A stretch of 64,000 nt of DNA from Nitrospirota bacterium. GTDB lineage: Bacteria; Nitrospirota_A; Leptospirillia; Leptospirillales; Leptospirillaceae. Numbering within the stretch: the stretch's first letter is position 1; every line of letters begins with the position of its first letter. The stretch is taken from assembly GCA_021844275.1 (NCBI GenBank), contig JAKBTR010000010.1:10522-74521 (forward strand), written 5' to 3'. The position numbers and the translations under genes were made by a program. Positions 8,797 to 19,049 of this stretch are shown here, in pieces. A model generated the notes under the pieces. It saw nothing but the letters and a program-made list of their open reading frames with translations, had not been told where the DNA came from and made no database searches.

Positions 8797-10377
8797 ATGT
8801 TTTTTTCTACGACACAGGAGACTGTTTTCTTGAAGAAGTTAGAACCAGGTGAGCGCCCCCGGGGGCACGTAACCCTGGTTGGAGCGGGACCCGGCGATCC
8901 GGGTCTTCTGACATTAAAAGGAAAAAAGGCTTTGGAAGAAGCCGATGTCGTCCTCTATGACCATCTGGCCCATCCGGACCTTCTCGGTCACGCTCCTCCC
9001 GGAGCCGAGCGGATCGACGTCGGAAAAGAAAGAGGACACCCCCGGCTTTCCCAGCGGGAGATCGAATCGGTCCTGATCGACAGGGCCTCACGCGGTCTCT
9101 CCGTCGTTCGACTGAAAGGCGGCGATCCCTTCGTTTTTGGCCGGGGCGGCGAAGAAGGACAGGCTCTCGAAAATGCCGGCATCCCCTACACCGTCATCTC
9201 CGGGGTCACTTCTGTCACAGCAAGTCCCGCCTATGCGGGGGTTCCGGTCAGCCATCGGGAGTCCAACTCCCGGATTGTCGTCATGACCGGTCACGATGAT
9301 CCGGAAAAGCTTTCTGCCCGGACCATGGACGCGCTTGCCCTTCCGGATCAGACTCTGGTGATCCTGATGGGAGTGGAGCATTTCCGAAAATTCGTTCCTC
9401 GCCTTCTCGAGCACAAGATGGCGCCGGACACCCCCGTCATAGCCATCCGCTGGGGGACAACCGCCGCACAGGAGGTTCGAGAAGGGACGATTCAAACAAT
9501 CACGCAGATTCTGAACGAGCAGCCGATCCGTCCCCCCGCCACGATCGTGATCGGACGGGTGGCAGACAGGAGCCTGCGTCTCGACTGGCAGAGGAACCGG
9601 CCTCTCTTCGGAAAACGAATCCTTTTGACGCGAGAGAAAGAAGCGGGGGCAAGCCTCAAGGATGCCCTGGAAACGCTTGGAGCCGAGGTGGTCAGCTGCC
9701 CTGCGATCGAAATCCGTCCCTCTGCCGGCAAAGACGAAGAAGATCTGGATAACGTTCTTCGCAAAATCTCCATGTTCGGGTGGGTCCTGTTTCTCAGTCC
9801 GAACGGCGTGCGCTTCTTCTTCCGTCGCATGCAACAGGCAGGAAGAGACATTCGTTCGCTTTCCGGGTGCCAGATATTTTCGATGGGACCCTCCACGACC
9901 CGGGCGCTGAACGAGTTCGGCATCCGTCCGGATGCTTCTCCGCTTGAATCCCATGCGAACGGTGTTCTAGAATTTTTTCGATCACAGGACGACATCGGGA
10001 AACCCTGTCTTCTCGTGCGCGGTGACCGGGGGGATGGGGCGATCCCCGACGGATTGGCCTCTCTGAAGATCTCTGTCAGACAGGTGACCGCTTACGAAAA
10101 CAGAAAACCCGAGATTCCCGATTATCTGAGGGAAAGAGTTTCCGGAGGGTTCGAGGGACGGGAGTTCCATCTGGCGGTTTTTTATAGCCCTTCCGCCTTC
10201 CAGAATCTTGTCGCGCTTTTTCCGAAACAGGCAGAGGCCATCCGGAACACGACGGGACTGTCCATCGGACCAACCACGGCCGATACCCTCAGAAAAGGCG
10301 GGGTCACAAAAATTCTTATCCCGTCCGAACCGACGGACAGGGCCGTCCTGACAGAGATCGTCCGGCATTTTTCATGA
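8797..10377 (+). CDS. cobA-hemD: Fused uroporphyrinogen-III C-methyltransferase / uroporphyrinogen-III synthase
   Basis: A 526-residue fusion. Residues about 25-265 are SUMT/CobA (VTLVGAGPGDPGLLTLKG; GGDPFVFGRGGEE), which makes precorrin-2 for sirohaem or cobalamin. Residues about 270-526 are HemD, which closes and inverts ring D of hydroxymethylbilane. One polypeptide therefore makes uroporphyrinogen III and diverts part of it. It follows hemC after a 484-bp gap and precedes hemB. A weak AGGAAG lies upstream of ATG 8797. Confidence 0.92.
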   Translation: MFFSTTQETVFLKKLEPGERPRGHVTLVGAGPGDPGLLTLKGKKALEEADVVLYDHLAHPDLLGHAPPGAERIDVGKERGHPRLSQREIESVLIDRASRGLSVVRLKGGDPFVFGRGGEEGQALENAGIPYTVISGVTSVTASPAYAGVPVSHRESNSRIVVMTGHDDPEKLSARTMDALALPDQTLVILMGVEHFRKFVPRLLEHKMAPDTPVIAIRWGTTAAQEVREGTIQTITQILNEQPIRPPATIVIGRVADRSLRLDWQRNRPLFGKRILLTREKEAGASLKDALETLGAEVVSCPAIEIRPSAGKDEEDLDNVLRKISMFGWVLFLSPNGVRFFFRRMQQAGRDIRSLSGCQIFSMGPSTTRALNEFGIRPDASPLESHANGVLEFFRSQDDIGKPCLLVRGDRGDGAIPDGLASLKISVRQVTAYENRKPEIPDYLRERVSGGFEGREFHLAVFYSPSAFQNLVALFPKQAEAIRNTTGLSIGPTTADTLRKGGVTKILIPSEPTDRAVLTEIVRHFS

Positions 10378-10420
10378 AATTTCACAGACCACGTCCCGTC
10401 GTCCCATTGAGGAGCAAGTA

Positions 10421-11401
10421 ATGGCGTTTCCCACCGAAAGACCCCGAAGGCTCAGGAACAGTCCCTCCATCCGGTCACTCGTGCGGGAAAACCGGCTATC
10501 TCCTTCCCAGCTGGTCCTCCCCCTCTTCATCACGCATGGCTCGAATAAAAAAGAAGAAATCCGATCCATGCCCGATGTCTTCCGGCATTCGGTCGACCGT
10601 CTTCCTCCCGTGATCAAGGAAGCACTATCAGCGGGAATCCGGAGCGTCATTCTTTTTGGCATTCCCGAAAACAAGGACGAATCGGGGTCGAGCGCTCTCG
10701 ATCCGGAAGGCCCCGTACCGTCAGCGGTCCGGATGCTGAAAAGGGAATTCCCCGAGCTGGTTGTCATCACGGACGTATGCATCGACGAATATACGACTCA
10801 CGGACATTGCGGACTGATCAAGGGCGAACGCATCGACAACGACTCGACGCTCGATTGCCTTTCATCCATGGCTCTGGTGCATGCAAAAGCCGGAGCGGAT
10901 ATCGTAGCCCCTTCCGACATGATGGACGGACGGGTGAAGGCTATCCGGGAGAGACTGGACAAAAGCGGATTTTCCGACACGATCATCCTGTCCTACGCCG
11001 TCAAATATGCTTCGGCCTTTTATGGCCCCTTCCGGGACGCCATGATGTCCGGTCCGCAGTTCGGCGACCGCTCCTCCTACCAGATGGATCCGGCCAATCG
11101 GATGGAAGCTTTCCGGGAAGCGGCGATGGACATTGAAGAAGGCGCCGACATCCTGATGGTGAAGCCCGCCCTTCCTTATCTCGACATTCTTCGGGACATG
11201 GCCGGGCGCTTCGATCTTCCATTGTGTGCCTATCAGGTCAGCGGGGAATATGCCACGATCATGGCCGCGGGAAAAGAAGGATGGATCGATACTGATCGGG
11301 CAATGATGGAATCTCTCCTTTCCATCCGCCGGGCCGGCGCCACCATGATTCTGACATATTTTGCCGTCCGGGCTGCGCGGCTGTTGGCCAAGGCAGAATA
11401 G
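10421..11401 (+). CDS. hemB: Delta-aminolevulinic acid dehydratase (porphobilinogen synthase)
   Basis: 326 residues; condenses two 5-aminolevulinates to porphobilinogen. Schiff-base lysines are Lys195 (SYAVKYASAFYGPF) and Lys248 (LMVKPALPYLD). The metal loop reads DVCIDEYTTHGHCG, with Cys120, Asp122 and Cys130. The canonical zinc type has three cysteines, so this is a mixed or magnesium-leaning site. GAGGAG precedes ATG 10421. Fourth haem gene in order after hemA, hemC and cobA-hemD. Confidence 0.95.
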   Translation: MAFPTERPRRLRNSPSIRSLVRENRLSPSQLVLPLFITHGSNKKEEIRSMPDVFRHSVDRLPPVIKEALSAGIRSVILFGIPENKDESGSSALDPEGPVPSAVRMLKREFPELVVITDVCIDEYTTHGHCGLIKGERIDNDSTLDCLSSMALVHAKAGADIVAPSDMMDGRVKAIRERLDKSGFSDTIILSYAVKYASAFYGPFRDAMMSGPQFGDRSSYQMDPANRMEAFREAAMDIEEGADILMVKPALPYLDILRDMAGRFDLPLCAYQVSGEYATIMAAGKEGWIDTDRAMMESLLSIRRAGATMILTYFAVRAARLLAKAE

Positions 11402-11448
11402 TCCGCCACCATGCCCCCGCGCCCGTTTCCCGGACAGCCGGCCAAACG

Positions 11449-12408
11449 ATGAACATTTTTTCCTCTTTCTCCGAACTGGACAGTCTCCGGAAGACCGGTC
11501 AGGGGATCTGTCTGTCGATCGGGAATTTTGACGGTCTCCACCGCGGTCACCAGAAACTTCTGGCGGACCTGGTCGAACAATCCCGTCAGACGGGAAGTCT
11601 TGCGACCGTACTCACCTTCGATCCCCATCCCCTGATGGTCCTTTCTCCGGAAGTCCCCTTCCAGCGCATCATGTCCATTCCCCATAAAAAAGAGGTTCTG
11701 GCCGAACTCGGGATCGACCTTCTCGTCATAACCCCTTTCACCCCGGACCTCGGAAGGATGGAACCCGAAACCTTTATCCGGGAGATCCTCCTGCGCTATT
11801 TTCCACTCAAAGGCCTGGTCATCGGAGAAGGCTTCCGGTTCGGTCACAAACGTACCGGTTCCGTCACGGACTTCCATCGCGTTCTTTCTCCCGAGGGAGT
11901 CCTGGTCCGGGCCATTCCTGCCGTAGAGGACGAACAGGGAAGAATATCGAGTTCACGGATCCGTGAACTGCTGCGCGCGGGACATATCCGTCAGGCCAAT
12001 CGGTTTTTGACCCGGCCCTTCCGCCTTGAAGGAACTGTCGAAGAAGGCGAAAAACGGGGAAGAAAGCTGGGATTTCCGACCCTGAACATTCATCCCTCTT
12101 CCGACCGTCTCCTGCCGGCACCCGGTGTTTACGTCACGCGGACAAAGACACCGGACGGCTGTTTCAACGGCGCATCCTACGTCGGAAAGAAACCCACATT
12201 CACACCCCTTTCCCAACCCGTCATCGAAACACACCTGTTCGACTTTTCCGACGACTTGTACGGACAACTCATCCAGGTGGATTTTCTCGAATTTCTCCGG
12301 GGAGACCGGGCCTTCTCCGGTCCGGAAGCACTCGTCTCCGCAATTTCGAACGACCTTCAGCGATCGAAGGACTATTTTCGTGACAACCCGCTTCCCCAAG
12401 GGAACTGA
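11449..12408 (+). CDS. ribF: Bifunctional riboflavin kinase / FAD synthetase
   Basis: 319 residues. The N-terminal nucleotidyltransferase domain has SIGNFDGLHRGHQKLL; the C-terminal kinase domain (from about residue 185) has KLGFPTLNI. It phosphorylates riboflavin to FMN and adenylates FMN to FAD. It begins 47 bp after hemB, and its end overlaps the proposed tilS GTG start by 29 nt. Confidence 0.93.
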   Translation: MNIFSSFSELDSLRKTGQGICLSIGNFDGLHRGHQKLLADLVEQSRQTGSLATVLTFDPHPLMVLSPEVPFQRIMSIPHKKEVLAELGIDLLVITPFTPDLGRMEPETFIREILLRYFPLKGLVIGEGFRFGHKRTGSVTDFHRVLSPEGVLVRAIPAVEDEQGRISSSRIRELLRAGHIRQANRFLTRPFRLEGTVEEGEKRGRKLGFPTLNIHPSSDRLLPAPGVYVTRTKTPDGCFNGASYVGKKPTFTPLSQPVIETHLFDFSDDLYGQLIQVDFLEFLRGDRAFSGPEALVSAISNDLQRSKDYFRDNPLPQGN

Positions 12409-13891
12409 AACCGGAAACTTCCTTTCGAGCTATCTTCCCGGCCTTGAGGCTTTCCTGCGGGATCACACAATTCACCCGGATGTCACTCCGACATCCCTGC
12501 ACTTTCATACAGCGGTCTCCGGAGGGGCCGACTCTCTTTTCCTGGCATTTCTTCTTCACCGTTTCCTCGGGAAACGTCATCGGCTTACACTGTTGCATTT
12601 CAACCATCGAACCCGCGGTCCGGAAAACGATGAAGACGAACGTTTTCTTGAGGATTTCTCCCGTCATATCGGACGCCCTCTCCGGGTCGGAACGCTTTCC
12701 AATCCTCTTCCCGCACGTTTTTCGGAGGACTTCCTCCGCAAAAGGCGTTATGCATTCTTTGAGGAAGTTCTGGCAGAAGATCCCGGAAACATTGTTTGCC
12801 TGGCCCATCATCAGGACGACCAGATCGAAACCATTCTCATGAATCTTTTTCGCGGAACTGGGCCCAGAGGTCTCCTCGGCATGCGTAATACCGCGAACCG
12901 TCGGCTGGTCCGGCCTCTTTTGGATATGCGGGCCGATGACATCCGGGATATTCTCTCCAGGCAAGCCGTTCCCTTCCGGATCGATCCGTCCAACCTGAGC
13001 CCCGACTACCTCCGAAACCGCGTCCGTCAGGAAATTGTTCCCGCCATACGGAAAATCTTTCCACCGGAAGGAGAACGTCACCTGGCAAACCTTTCCGCGC
13101 TTTTCGGGACAGAACTCGCTGACAGGGAATCCGGGGACTGGCTTCTCAACACCCTCCTTTCATCGACCGGAAATCGGTTCGTCTTCTCCTTGCCCCGGTA
13201 CCGAATGCTCACCCCATATCGTCAGGGCCTCTTCTGGCGACTGGTCCTTTCCCGGATCCATCAGGCGGATCTTCCTTTGCCGGAAGAGCGAAATCTGCTC
13301 CGGAGTTTTTCCTCCAACCCTGTTTTCGAAGGCCATCTGGGCCGGGGCTGGCATCTCGGGATTGAATTTCAGGAAGCCCATCTTGTATACATGAGTGACC
13401 GGCCGGAAGAGACTCGTGGAAACTGGTCCTTCATACTGGACCCCGACATCCTTCGAGACCTTCGCTCCGGGAAAAGGATCAGGGTTGTACAATCTCTTCC
13501 CGGTGGAGGTCGCCTGGAATGGTCATGGTCTTCCCATCACGAAAACCTGACCCCTTGGGAGGAGGGAACACGAATTTCACGTTCCTGTCGTCTTTCTCCT
13601 GCTGTTCTCGTCACCCCTCTTACTGTTGCGGGCCCTGGCTTCCCGACCGTCCGGGCGGCCCTTCGCCGGGAAGGGAAATCTTTGGGACGGATTCTTTCCC
13701 GAAGACGATTTCCCGGAAGTTTCAAAAAGAGTCTTCCTTTCTTGATCGCCGGGGACTCCCTTCTCTGGGCTCCTCACCTTTTCCCGCTTCGGTTCCCGGA
13801 CGTTCCGGACCGGAATGAAACCGGCAGATTGTCTGTCACTTACCAGGACGCCAAGGGAGACATATGGAAAAGATCTTCGGAAAACCTCTGA
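12380..13891 (+). CDS. tilS: tRNA(Ile)-lysidine synthetase
   Basis: About 503 residues from the proposed GTG. The PP-loop AVSGGADS (45-52) and the HHQDDQIETILM segment mark TilS, which converts C34 of the CAU anticodon of tRNA-Ile to lysidine with ATP and lysine. The start is uncertain: the frame is open well inside ribF, and GTG 12380 is chosen for its GAAGGA nine bases upstream and its proximity to the family N-terminus. The long C-terminal region is poorly conserved. The 3' end overlaps hpt by 28 nt. Confidence 0.85.
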   Translation: MTTRFPKGTETGNFLSSYLPGLEAFLRDHTIHPDVTPTSLHFHTAVSGGADSLFLAFLLHRFLGKRHRLTLLHFNHRTRGPENDEDERFLEDFSRHIGRPLRVGTLSNPLPARFSEDFLRKRRYAFFEEVLAEDPGNIVCLAHHQDDQIETILMNLFRGTGPRGLLGMRNTANRRLVRPLLDMRADDIRDILSRQAVPFRIDPSNLSPDYLRNRVRQEIVPAIRKIFPPEGERHLANLSALFGTELADRESGDWLLNTLLSSTGNRFVFSLPRYRMLTPYRQGLFWRLVLSRIHQADLPLPEERNLLRSFSSNPVFEGHLGRGWHLGIEFQEAHLVYMSDRPEETRGNWSFILDPDILRDLRSGKRIRVVQSLPGGGRLEWSWSSHHENLTPWEEGTRISRSCRLSPAVLVTPLTVAGPGFPTVRAALRREGKSLGRILSRRRFPGSFKKSLPFLIAGDSLLWAPHLFPLRFPDVPDRNETGRLSVTYQDAKGDIWKRSSENL

Positions 13892-14394
13892 TCACCCAGG
13901 AAGAGATCGTCCACCGGGTAAGGGAATTGGGGCTGCAAATCACGGAAGACTATGCCGGAAAAAACCTGATTCTTGTCGGAATCCTGAAGGGGGCTTTTGC
14001 CTTCACTGCCGACCTCTCACGTTCGATCGGCATTCCTGCCAGTATCGACTTCCTCATGACATCGACACAGGACTCTCCAGGACAGGAGTCCCGAAAAACC
14101 ATTTCCGAACCGACTCTTCCCCTGTCCGGAGCGGATGTTCTCCTGGTGGAAGACATCGTTGATTCAGGCGTGACGGCACACATGCTGCTCGAAAAACTGG
14201 CCGTACACCGGCCGAAATCCGTCCGGATCTGCGCTCTGCTCGACAAAAAAGGCGGTCGGGCCCTGGAGGTTCAGCCGGATTATGTCGGATTCAGCATTCC
14301 CAACAAGTTTGTCATCGGGTACGGACTGGACTACAAGAACAAATACCGGACACTCCCTTTTATTGCCGTACTCGATGACCGGACGAAAGCCTGA
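13864..14394 (+). CDS. hpt: Hypoxanthine phosphoribosyltransferase
   Basis: 176 residues; purine salvage, making IMP or GMP from the base and PRPP. The PRPP-binding motif LVEDIVDSGVT is at 94-104, and LVGILKGAFAF at 37-47 is the family N-terminal loop. It overlaps the tilS end, giving the common tilS-hpt-ftsH order. The start ATG 13864 follows AAGGGAG. Confidence 0.93.
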   Translation: MEKIFGKPLITQEEIVHRVRELGLQITEDYAGKNLILVGILKGAFAFTADLSRSIGIPASIDFLMTSTQDSPGQESRKTISEPTLPLSGADVLLVEDIVDSGVTAHMLLEKLAVHRPKSVRICALLDKKGGRALEVQPDYVGFSIPNKFVIGYGLDYKNKYRTLPFIAVLDDRTKA

Positions 14395-14538
14395 ACAAAC
14401 GGTCTTCCCCAAAGTATCGACTCGATCTTGCCCGGGGAAAACCCGCTCGAATGCCGTTTTATTGAAGATCACCCGCCTGCGTGATAAGATTGAGTACCAT
14501 AACAGGAATCCCGCTTTGTGCCGTTTTGGAGGAAGTAC

Positions 14539-16338
14539 ATGAAACCGTTTTACAAAAATCTGGCGCTGTGGCTTGTCATCGGGCTTGTCATCTTTCTTGT
14601 CTTCGATCTGTTCCAGGTCCGGCAGCCCGGGATGAAGAACCTCGTCTTCTCCGACTTCATCTCCAAACTGGACCAGAACCAGATCAGCGAAGTGACGATC
14701 AAGAACAACTATATCAGCGGAGTCATGAAGGACGGCTCGCACTTCAAGACCTACGCCGCCAACGATCCGAACCTCGTACAGGAGCTCCAGAAGAAAAATG
14801 TCCGCATCGTGGCCATTCCTCCGGAAGACAACCCCTGGTATCTGAACCTCCTGATTTCATGGGGCCCCATTATCGTTCTGGTCCTTCTGTGGGTCTTCTT
14901 CATGCGCCAGATGCAGTCCGGTGGCAACAAGGCCATGTCATTCGGAAAATCCAGGGCTAAACTGATCACGGAAGACAAGCGGAAGATCACCTTTGCGGAT
15001 GTCGCAGGTGTGGAGGAAGCCAAGGAGGAAGTTGCGGAAATCGTCGAATTTCTGAAAGACCCGACGAAATTCCAGCGCCTTGGTGGCCGGATTCCCAAAG
15101 GCGTTCTCGTCGTCGGACCTCCCGGAACGGGAAAGACGCTTTTGGCCAAGGCGATTGCGGGAGAAGCCGATGTCCCCTTCTACCATATCAGCGGATCCGA
15201 TTTTGTGGAAATGTTCGTCGGAGTGGGCGCCTCCCGCGTCCGCGACCTCTTCGAACAGGGGAAAAAGAATGCCCCCTGCATCATTTTCATCGATGAAATC
15301 GACGCGGTCGGCCGGCATCGCGGAGCGGGCCTTGGAGGCGGGCACGACGAACGGGAGCAGACCCTCAATCAGTTGCTCGTGGAAATGGACGGCTTTGAAA
15401 GCAACGAAGGCGTCATCCTGATCGCGGCAACAAACCGTCCGGATGTTCTCGATCCAGCCTTGCTCCGGCCGGGGCGCTTCGACCGTCAGATCGTCGTCGG
15501 AAAACCGGATCTGAAGGGCCGCCTCAAGATCCTTGAGGTGCACACGCGCAAGATCCCGCTCGACTCTTCTGTCAATCTTGAGACGATCGCCCGGGGGACT
15601 CCGGGATTTGCCGGTGCAGATCTGGCCAACCTGGTGAACGAAGCCGCCCTTCTGGCTGCTCGCCGAAACAAGAAAACGGTGGAAATGGCCGACTTCGAAG
15701 ATGCCAAGGACAAGGTTTTGATGGGCGTCGAACGAAAATCCATCCTGATCACCGAGGAAGAAAAAAGGGTCACCGCCTTTCACGAAGCGGGACATACTCT
15801 CGTTGCCAAGCTGATTCCGGGAACCGACCCCGTCCACAAGGTGACGATCATTCCGCGCGGACGCGCACTGGGACTCACCCAGCAGTTGCCGACGGATGAC
15901 CGTTACACCTACCGGAAGGAATTTCTTCTCGGAAACATCGCCATACTCATGGGCGGACGGGTCGCGGAAGAACTGATCACGAAAACCATGACGACCGGAG
16001 CGGGTAACGATATCGAGCGCGCCACAGAACTCGCCCGGAAAATGGTCTGTGAGTGGGGAATGAGCGACAAGCTGGGCCCCATCACTTTCGGAAAGAAGGA
16101 AGAAGAAATCTTTCTCGGCCGCGAGATCTCGCAACACCGGGATTACAGCGAGTCCACCGCCGTGGCGATCGACAATGAAGTCTTTCAGATCGTCTCCGAA
16201 AATTATCAGCGGGCAAAGGAGCTTCTGGGAACCCACATCAAGGCCCTGACGGCAATCGCGGAAGCCTTGCTGGAACATGAAACCCTGGACGGCCCCCAAA
16301 TCGATGATTTGATCCGTACCGCCAGTGCCTCGGCCTGA
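14539..16338 (+). CDS. ftsH: ATP-dependent zinc metalloprotease FtsH
   Basis: 599 residues; membrane-anchored AAA protease for quality control of membrane and regulatory proteins. Two N-terminal membrane helices (about 7-27 and 104-122), Walker A GPPGTGKT (193-200), Walker B IIFIDEID (248-255), zinc motif HEAGH (415-419). The start is at 14539 because GGAGGAAGT lies directly before it; an in-frame ATG at 14518 would add seven residues without a ribosome site. The last 14 nt overlap folP. Confidence 0.96.
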   Translation: MKPFYKNLALWLVIGLVIFLVFDLFQVRQPGMKNLVFSDFISKLDQNQISEVTIKNNYISGVMKDGSHFKTYAANDPNLVQELQKKNVRIVAIPPEDNPWYLNLLISWGPIIVLVLLWVFFMRQMQSGGNKAMSFGKSRAKLITEDKRKITFADVAGVEEAKEEVAEIVEFLKDPTKFQRLGGRIPKGVLVVGPPGTGKTLLAKAIAGEADVPFYHISGSDFVEMFVGVGASRVRDLFEQGKKNAPCIIFIDEIDAVGRHRGAGLGGGHDEREQTLNQLLVEMDGFESNEGVILIAATNRPDVLDPALLRPGRFDRQIVVGKPDLKGRLKILEVHTRKIPLDSSVNLETIARGTPGFAGADLANLVNEAALLAARRNKKTVEMADFEDAKDKVLMGVERKSILITEEEKRVTAFHEAGHTLVAKLIPGTDPVHKVTIIPRGRALGLTQQLPTDDRYTYRKEFLLGNIAILMGGRVAEELITKTMTTGAGNDIERATELARKMVCEWGMSDKLGPITFGKKEEEIFLGREISQHRDYSESTAVAIDNEVFQIVSENYQRAKELLGTHIKALTAIAEALLEHETLDGPQIDDLIRTASASA

Positions 16339-17182
16339 TCTGAGGACTCTTCTCCATTCCAGCCGCTCCCGCTACACGGGACCGTTAATCATGGGGGTCA
16401 TTAATGTGACCCCCGATTCTTTTTCCGGATCGTCAAAAGATACCGATCCGGAACGGGCATACAGAAAAGCCGCTCAATTTCTGGATGAAGGAGCGGACAT
16501 CCTGGATATCGGGGCGGAATCGACCCGTCCTGGCTTTACCCCGGTATCACCCGACGAAGAAAAGCGGCGTCTTCTTCCCGCTCTCGAACGCATCGCCGGG
16601 CTCTCGACAGTTCTCTCCGTCGATACAAGATCTCCCGAAATTTTCCGGGAGACAATTCCCTATGGGGCCTCTCTCGTCAACGATGTCGGCATGCTCCGGA
16701 ATCCCGGATTCATTTCCCTCCTCAGAGATCATCCGTCTCTGATGGCCGTTCTCATGCATTCCCCTGAAGGACCATCCCTCCATACTCCGCTTCATGGAGA
16801 GAAGGGGGAAAAAATTCCGGTCGGAGAAATCGTCCGGTCTGCTTTTCAGGCACGCATCCGGGACCTTGCCCGAGAGGGGATCGATGAAAACCGCCTCGTT
16901 CTCGATCCCGGGCTTGGATTCGGAAAAGATACCGGGCTCAACCTGGAACTCTTGCGGTCCATCAAACAATGGTCAGCGGGTTTTCCTGTTCTGGTGGGCG
17001 CTTCCCGGAAACGGTTCATCGGAGAAATTGCCAGCTCGACAAATCCACTGGATCGGAGTGCCGGCACGCTGACCATTCAGAACTGGTGCCATCTCTCGGG
17101 TGTCGCAATCGTCCGGACGCACGAAGTGTCCGAAGCCCGTCAGGCTCGTCAGGTTCTTCAAGCCCTTCTTTCGGAAAACTGA
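16325..17182 (+). CDS. folP: Dihydropteroate synthase
   Basis: 285 residues; joins p-aminobenzoate to the pterin pyrophosphate in folate synthesis. Family signatures are [13 protein letters not shown] (from about residue 23), [15 protein letters not shown], and the C-terminal RTHEV. The GTG start lies inside the ftsH 3' end. It is followed after one base by dacA; folP-ftsH-dacA linkage is common. Confidence 0.94.
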   Translation: MPRPDLRTLLHSSRSRYTGPLIMGVINVTPDSFSGSSKDTDPERAYRKAAQFLDEGADILDIGAESTRPGFTPVSPDEEKRRLLPALERIAGLSTVLSVDTRSPEIFRETIPYGASLVNDVGMLRNPGFISLLRDHPSLMAVLMHSPEGPSLHTPLHGEKGEKIPVGEIVRSAFQARIRDLAREGIDENRLVLDPGLGFGKDTGLNLELLRSIKQWSAGFPVLVGASRKRFIGEIASSTNPLDRSAGTLTIQNWCHLSGVAIVRTHEVSEARQARQVLQALLSEN

Positions 17183-17183
17183 G

Positions 17184-18065
17184 ATGGCGGACGGAATCTC
17201 TTTCTCCTGGCACAGCGTTCTTGATATTCTTTTCGTCTGGTTCATCTTTTACCAGATCCTGATCCTGATCCGCGGAACACGCGCCTTCCAGATGGTCGTG
17301 GGGATCCTTGTCTTCCTGTCTCTCTATCTCCTTTCCAGCACCCTCAAACTCTATACCTTGAACTGGCTGATCACCAGTTTCTGGTCCCAGCTGGTCCTCG
17401 CCCTCCTGATCCTGTTCCAGCCCGAAATCCGGAAAGCACTGGCCCGTGTTGGTAAGTCACCTTTGCTGTTCGGTCTTACCCCGGTCGAGCTGCCGCTGGA
17501 CATCGACGAAATCCTGAAAGCGGCCCAGACGTTTTCCAAACGGGGGATCGGAGCCATTCTGGTTCTCGAACGGGGAACGGATCTGTCCGAGATCACCGAA
17601 ATCGGTGTCCTTGTCGACGCCCATATCAGTCAGGAATTGTTGAGCAGCATTTTCCTCCCCTATTCTCCCTTGCATGACGGTGCCGTTATCATTCGTCAAA
17701 ACCGCATCGCGGCGGCCAGTTGTTTTCTTCCCATATCCTTGTCGACAAATCTTTCACGGACTCTTGGAACCCGGCACCGTGCGGCCGTCGGAATCACAGA
17801 GGAAACGGATGCCGTGGCACTCGTCGTATCCGAAGAAACCGGACAGACCTCCCTGGTGCTCGCCGGAAGAATTCATCCGGTTGCGGACATGACAGAATTG
17901 CGGAACCACCTCATCCGTCTTTTCCGCCGGGAGAACCGTTCCCGGATGATGATCCGGGCCACTCTCCTGAAAAAACATATGGAAGAAAGCCGCTTTTCCC
18001 GACTGTTCAAAAGGTCCGGTCGAAAAAACGTCCCTCACCCTCCTTCCAAGGAAGAACATTCATGA
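17184..18065 (+). CDS. dacA: Diadenylate cyclase (CdaA/DacA)
   Basis: 293 residues; makes the second messenger c-di-AMP from two ATP. Three N-terminal membrane helices (about 10-80), then the DAC domain with DGA (165-167) and RHR (197-199), both required for catalysis. The start ATG 17184 comes one base after the folP stop; the frame is open further upstream but lacks family sequence. Its TGA overlaps the cdaR ATG. Confidence 0.94.
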   Translation: MADGISFSWHSVLDILFVWFIFYQILILIRGTRAFQMVVGILVFLSLYLLSSTLKLYTLNWLITSFWSQLVLALLILFQPEIRKALARVGKSPLLFGLTPVELPLDIDEILKAAQTFSKRGIGAILVLERGTDLSEITEIGVLVDAHISQELLSSIFLPYSPLHDGAVIIRQNRIAAASCFLPISLSTNLSRTLGTRHRAAVGITEETDAVALVVSEETGQTSLVLAGRIHPVADMTELRNHLIRLFRRENRSRMMIRATLLKKHMEESRFSRLFKRSGRKNVPHPPSKEEHS

Positions 18066-18769
18066 GGGTCCGGGAGAGAATCCGCCGGTCATTCACTCGC
18101 CACCTTTTCCTGAAGGCGTTCGCCCTCTTCCTCGCTGTTCTCCTCTGGTTCCAGGTTAGCCGGAAAGGGCAAGAATACCTTTCCTTCCAGGTCCCCGTGA
18201 CGGTTTCCCGGCTCCCTTCACGTCTGGAGCTGACCCGGACCGCACCACAACAAGTGACAATCACCCTCTCGGGCCCTCCAGGCCTCTCCCGCGAGATCCC
18301 GCCCGGGAGTCTGAACATCCTGCTCGACGGCAGCCGAATGCGAGAAGGATCCAGTCTCGTCCGCCTCCTCCCGTCCATGGTGTCGGGTCCTCCGGGCATC
18401 CACGTGAACACCATTTCTCCGCGTACGATCCAATTGACTCTGGAAGCGACCGTCCAGAAGCGGATTCCCCTTTACCCGCAATATGTCGGCTCGATTCGGG
18501 GCCCGTTCCCTTCTTTTCGTGTCACCCTCTCTCCCGATTCGGCTCTGGTCGAAGGTGGAACCCGCTCCCTGTCGCACTTGAAAGCTCTCCGGATCGCTCC
18601 GATCGATCTTTCCCTCTTGACGAACGAACCCAAACAGGTCCTTTCCGTCCCCCTCAACTCTCCTGCCAACGCCCAATTCCGGATTCTGAGTCCCCGGTTC
18701 GTGACCGTGACGATCACTCGTCTTTCCGGCCACCCACATCACAAAGCAAAAGACAGACAACGGTCCTGA
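18062..18769 (+). CDS. cdaR: YbbR-domain protein, c-di-AMP synthase regulator CdaR-like
   Basis: 235 residues: a basic N-terminus, one membrane helix (about 16-34) and extracytoplasmic YbbR repeats (about 45-220). CdaR proteins bind and modulate the neighbouring CdaA cyclase. The ATGA overlap with dacA indicates coupled translation. Shorter than Firmicute CdaR (about 400 or more residues), so it holds fewer YbbR repeats. Confidence 0.85.
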   Translation: MRVRERIRRSFTRHLFLKAFALFLAVLLWFQVSRKGQEYLSFQVPVTVSRLPSRLELTRTAPQQVTITLSGPPGLSREIPPGSLNILLDGSRMREGSSLVRLLPSMVSGPPGIHVNTISPRTIQLTLEATVQKRIPLYPQYVGSIRGPFPSFRVTLSPDSALVEGGTRSLSHLKALRIAPIDLSLLTNEPKQVLSVPLNSPANAQFRILSPRFVTVTITRLSGHPHHKAKDRQRS

Positions 18770-18869
18770 CCCCCTCTTGCCCCTCCCGGAAGCCTTGAAA
18801 AATTGGTCCGTGTGTGGTAATTTTTCATCCGCTTTCATGATCCTTCCGTTGAATATCTTTACTTCTCAT

Positions 18870-18945
18870 TCCCCGGTAGCTCAGTCGGCAGAGCAGGTGG
18901 CTGTTAACCACCGTGTCGGGGGTTCGAATCCCTCCCGGGGAGCCA
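18870..18945 (+). tRNA. tRNA-Asn (anticodon GTT)
   Basis: 76 nt with CCA encoded. The acceptor stem pairs TCCCCGG with CCGGGGA, the anticodon loop reads CTGTTAA (GTT), and the T arm has GGTTCGAATCC. Its 3' part (18,898-18,945) is the left attachment site of island 1; integration leaves the tRNA intact. Confidence 0.97.
18898..18945 (+). repeat. attL: 48-bp direct repeat within tRNA-Asn
   Basis: Begins TGGCTGTTAACC and ends CGGGGAGCCA; identical to 40,393-40,440. It covers the anticodon stem-loop to the CCA end of the tRNA, the usual crossover region for tRNA-targeting tyrosine integrases. Confidence 0.93.
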
Positions 18946-18973
18946 TTATTTAAGCCATTCCATGAAAAAACCT

Positions 18974-19011
18974 TGCCATAAAAAAGAGTTTTTGCCATAA
19001 TTATGCCATAA
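18974..19011 (+). repeat. TGCCATA repeats at the left island end (candidate integrase arm sites)
   Basis: Three copies of TGCCATA at 18974, 18993 and 19004, the last two 11 bp apart, between attL and the integrase gene. The same motif with the same 11-bp pair recurs near attR (40,215, 40,270, 40,281). One helical turn between copies at both ends suggests arm-type binding by the integrase or its excision factor, and possibly control of int expression. Confidence 0.6.
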
Positions 19012-19049
19012 TAAGCTTGTTCGGAACTTCTTTTCCGGAGGCAAAAAAC

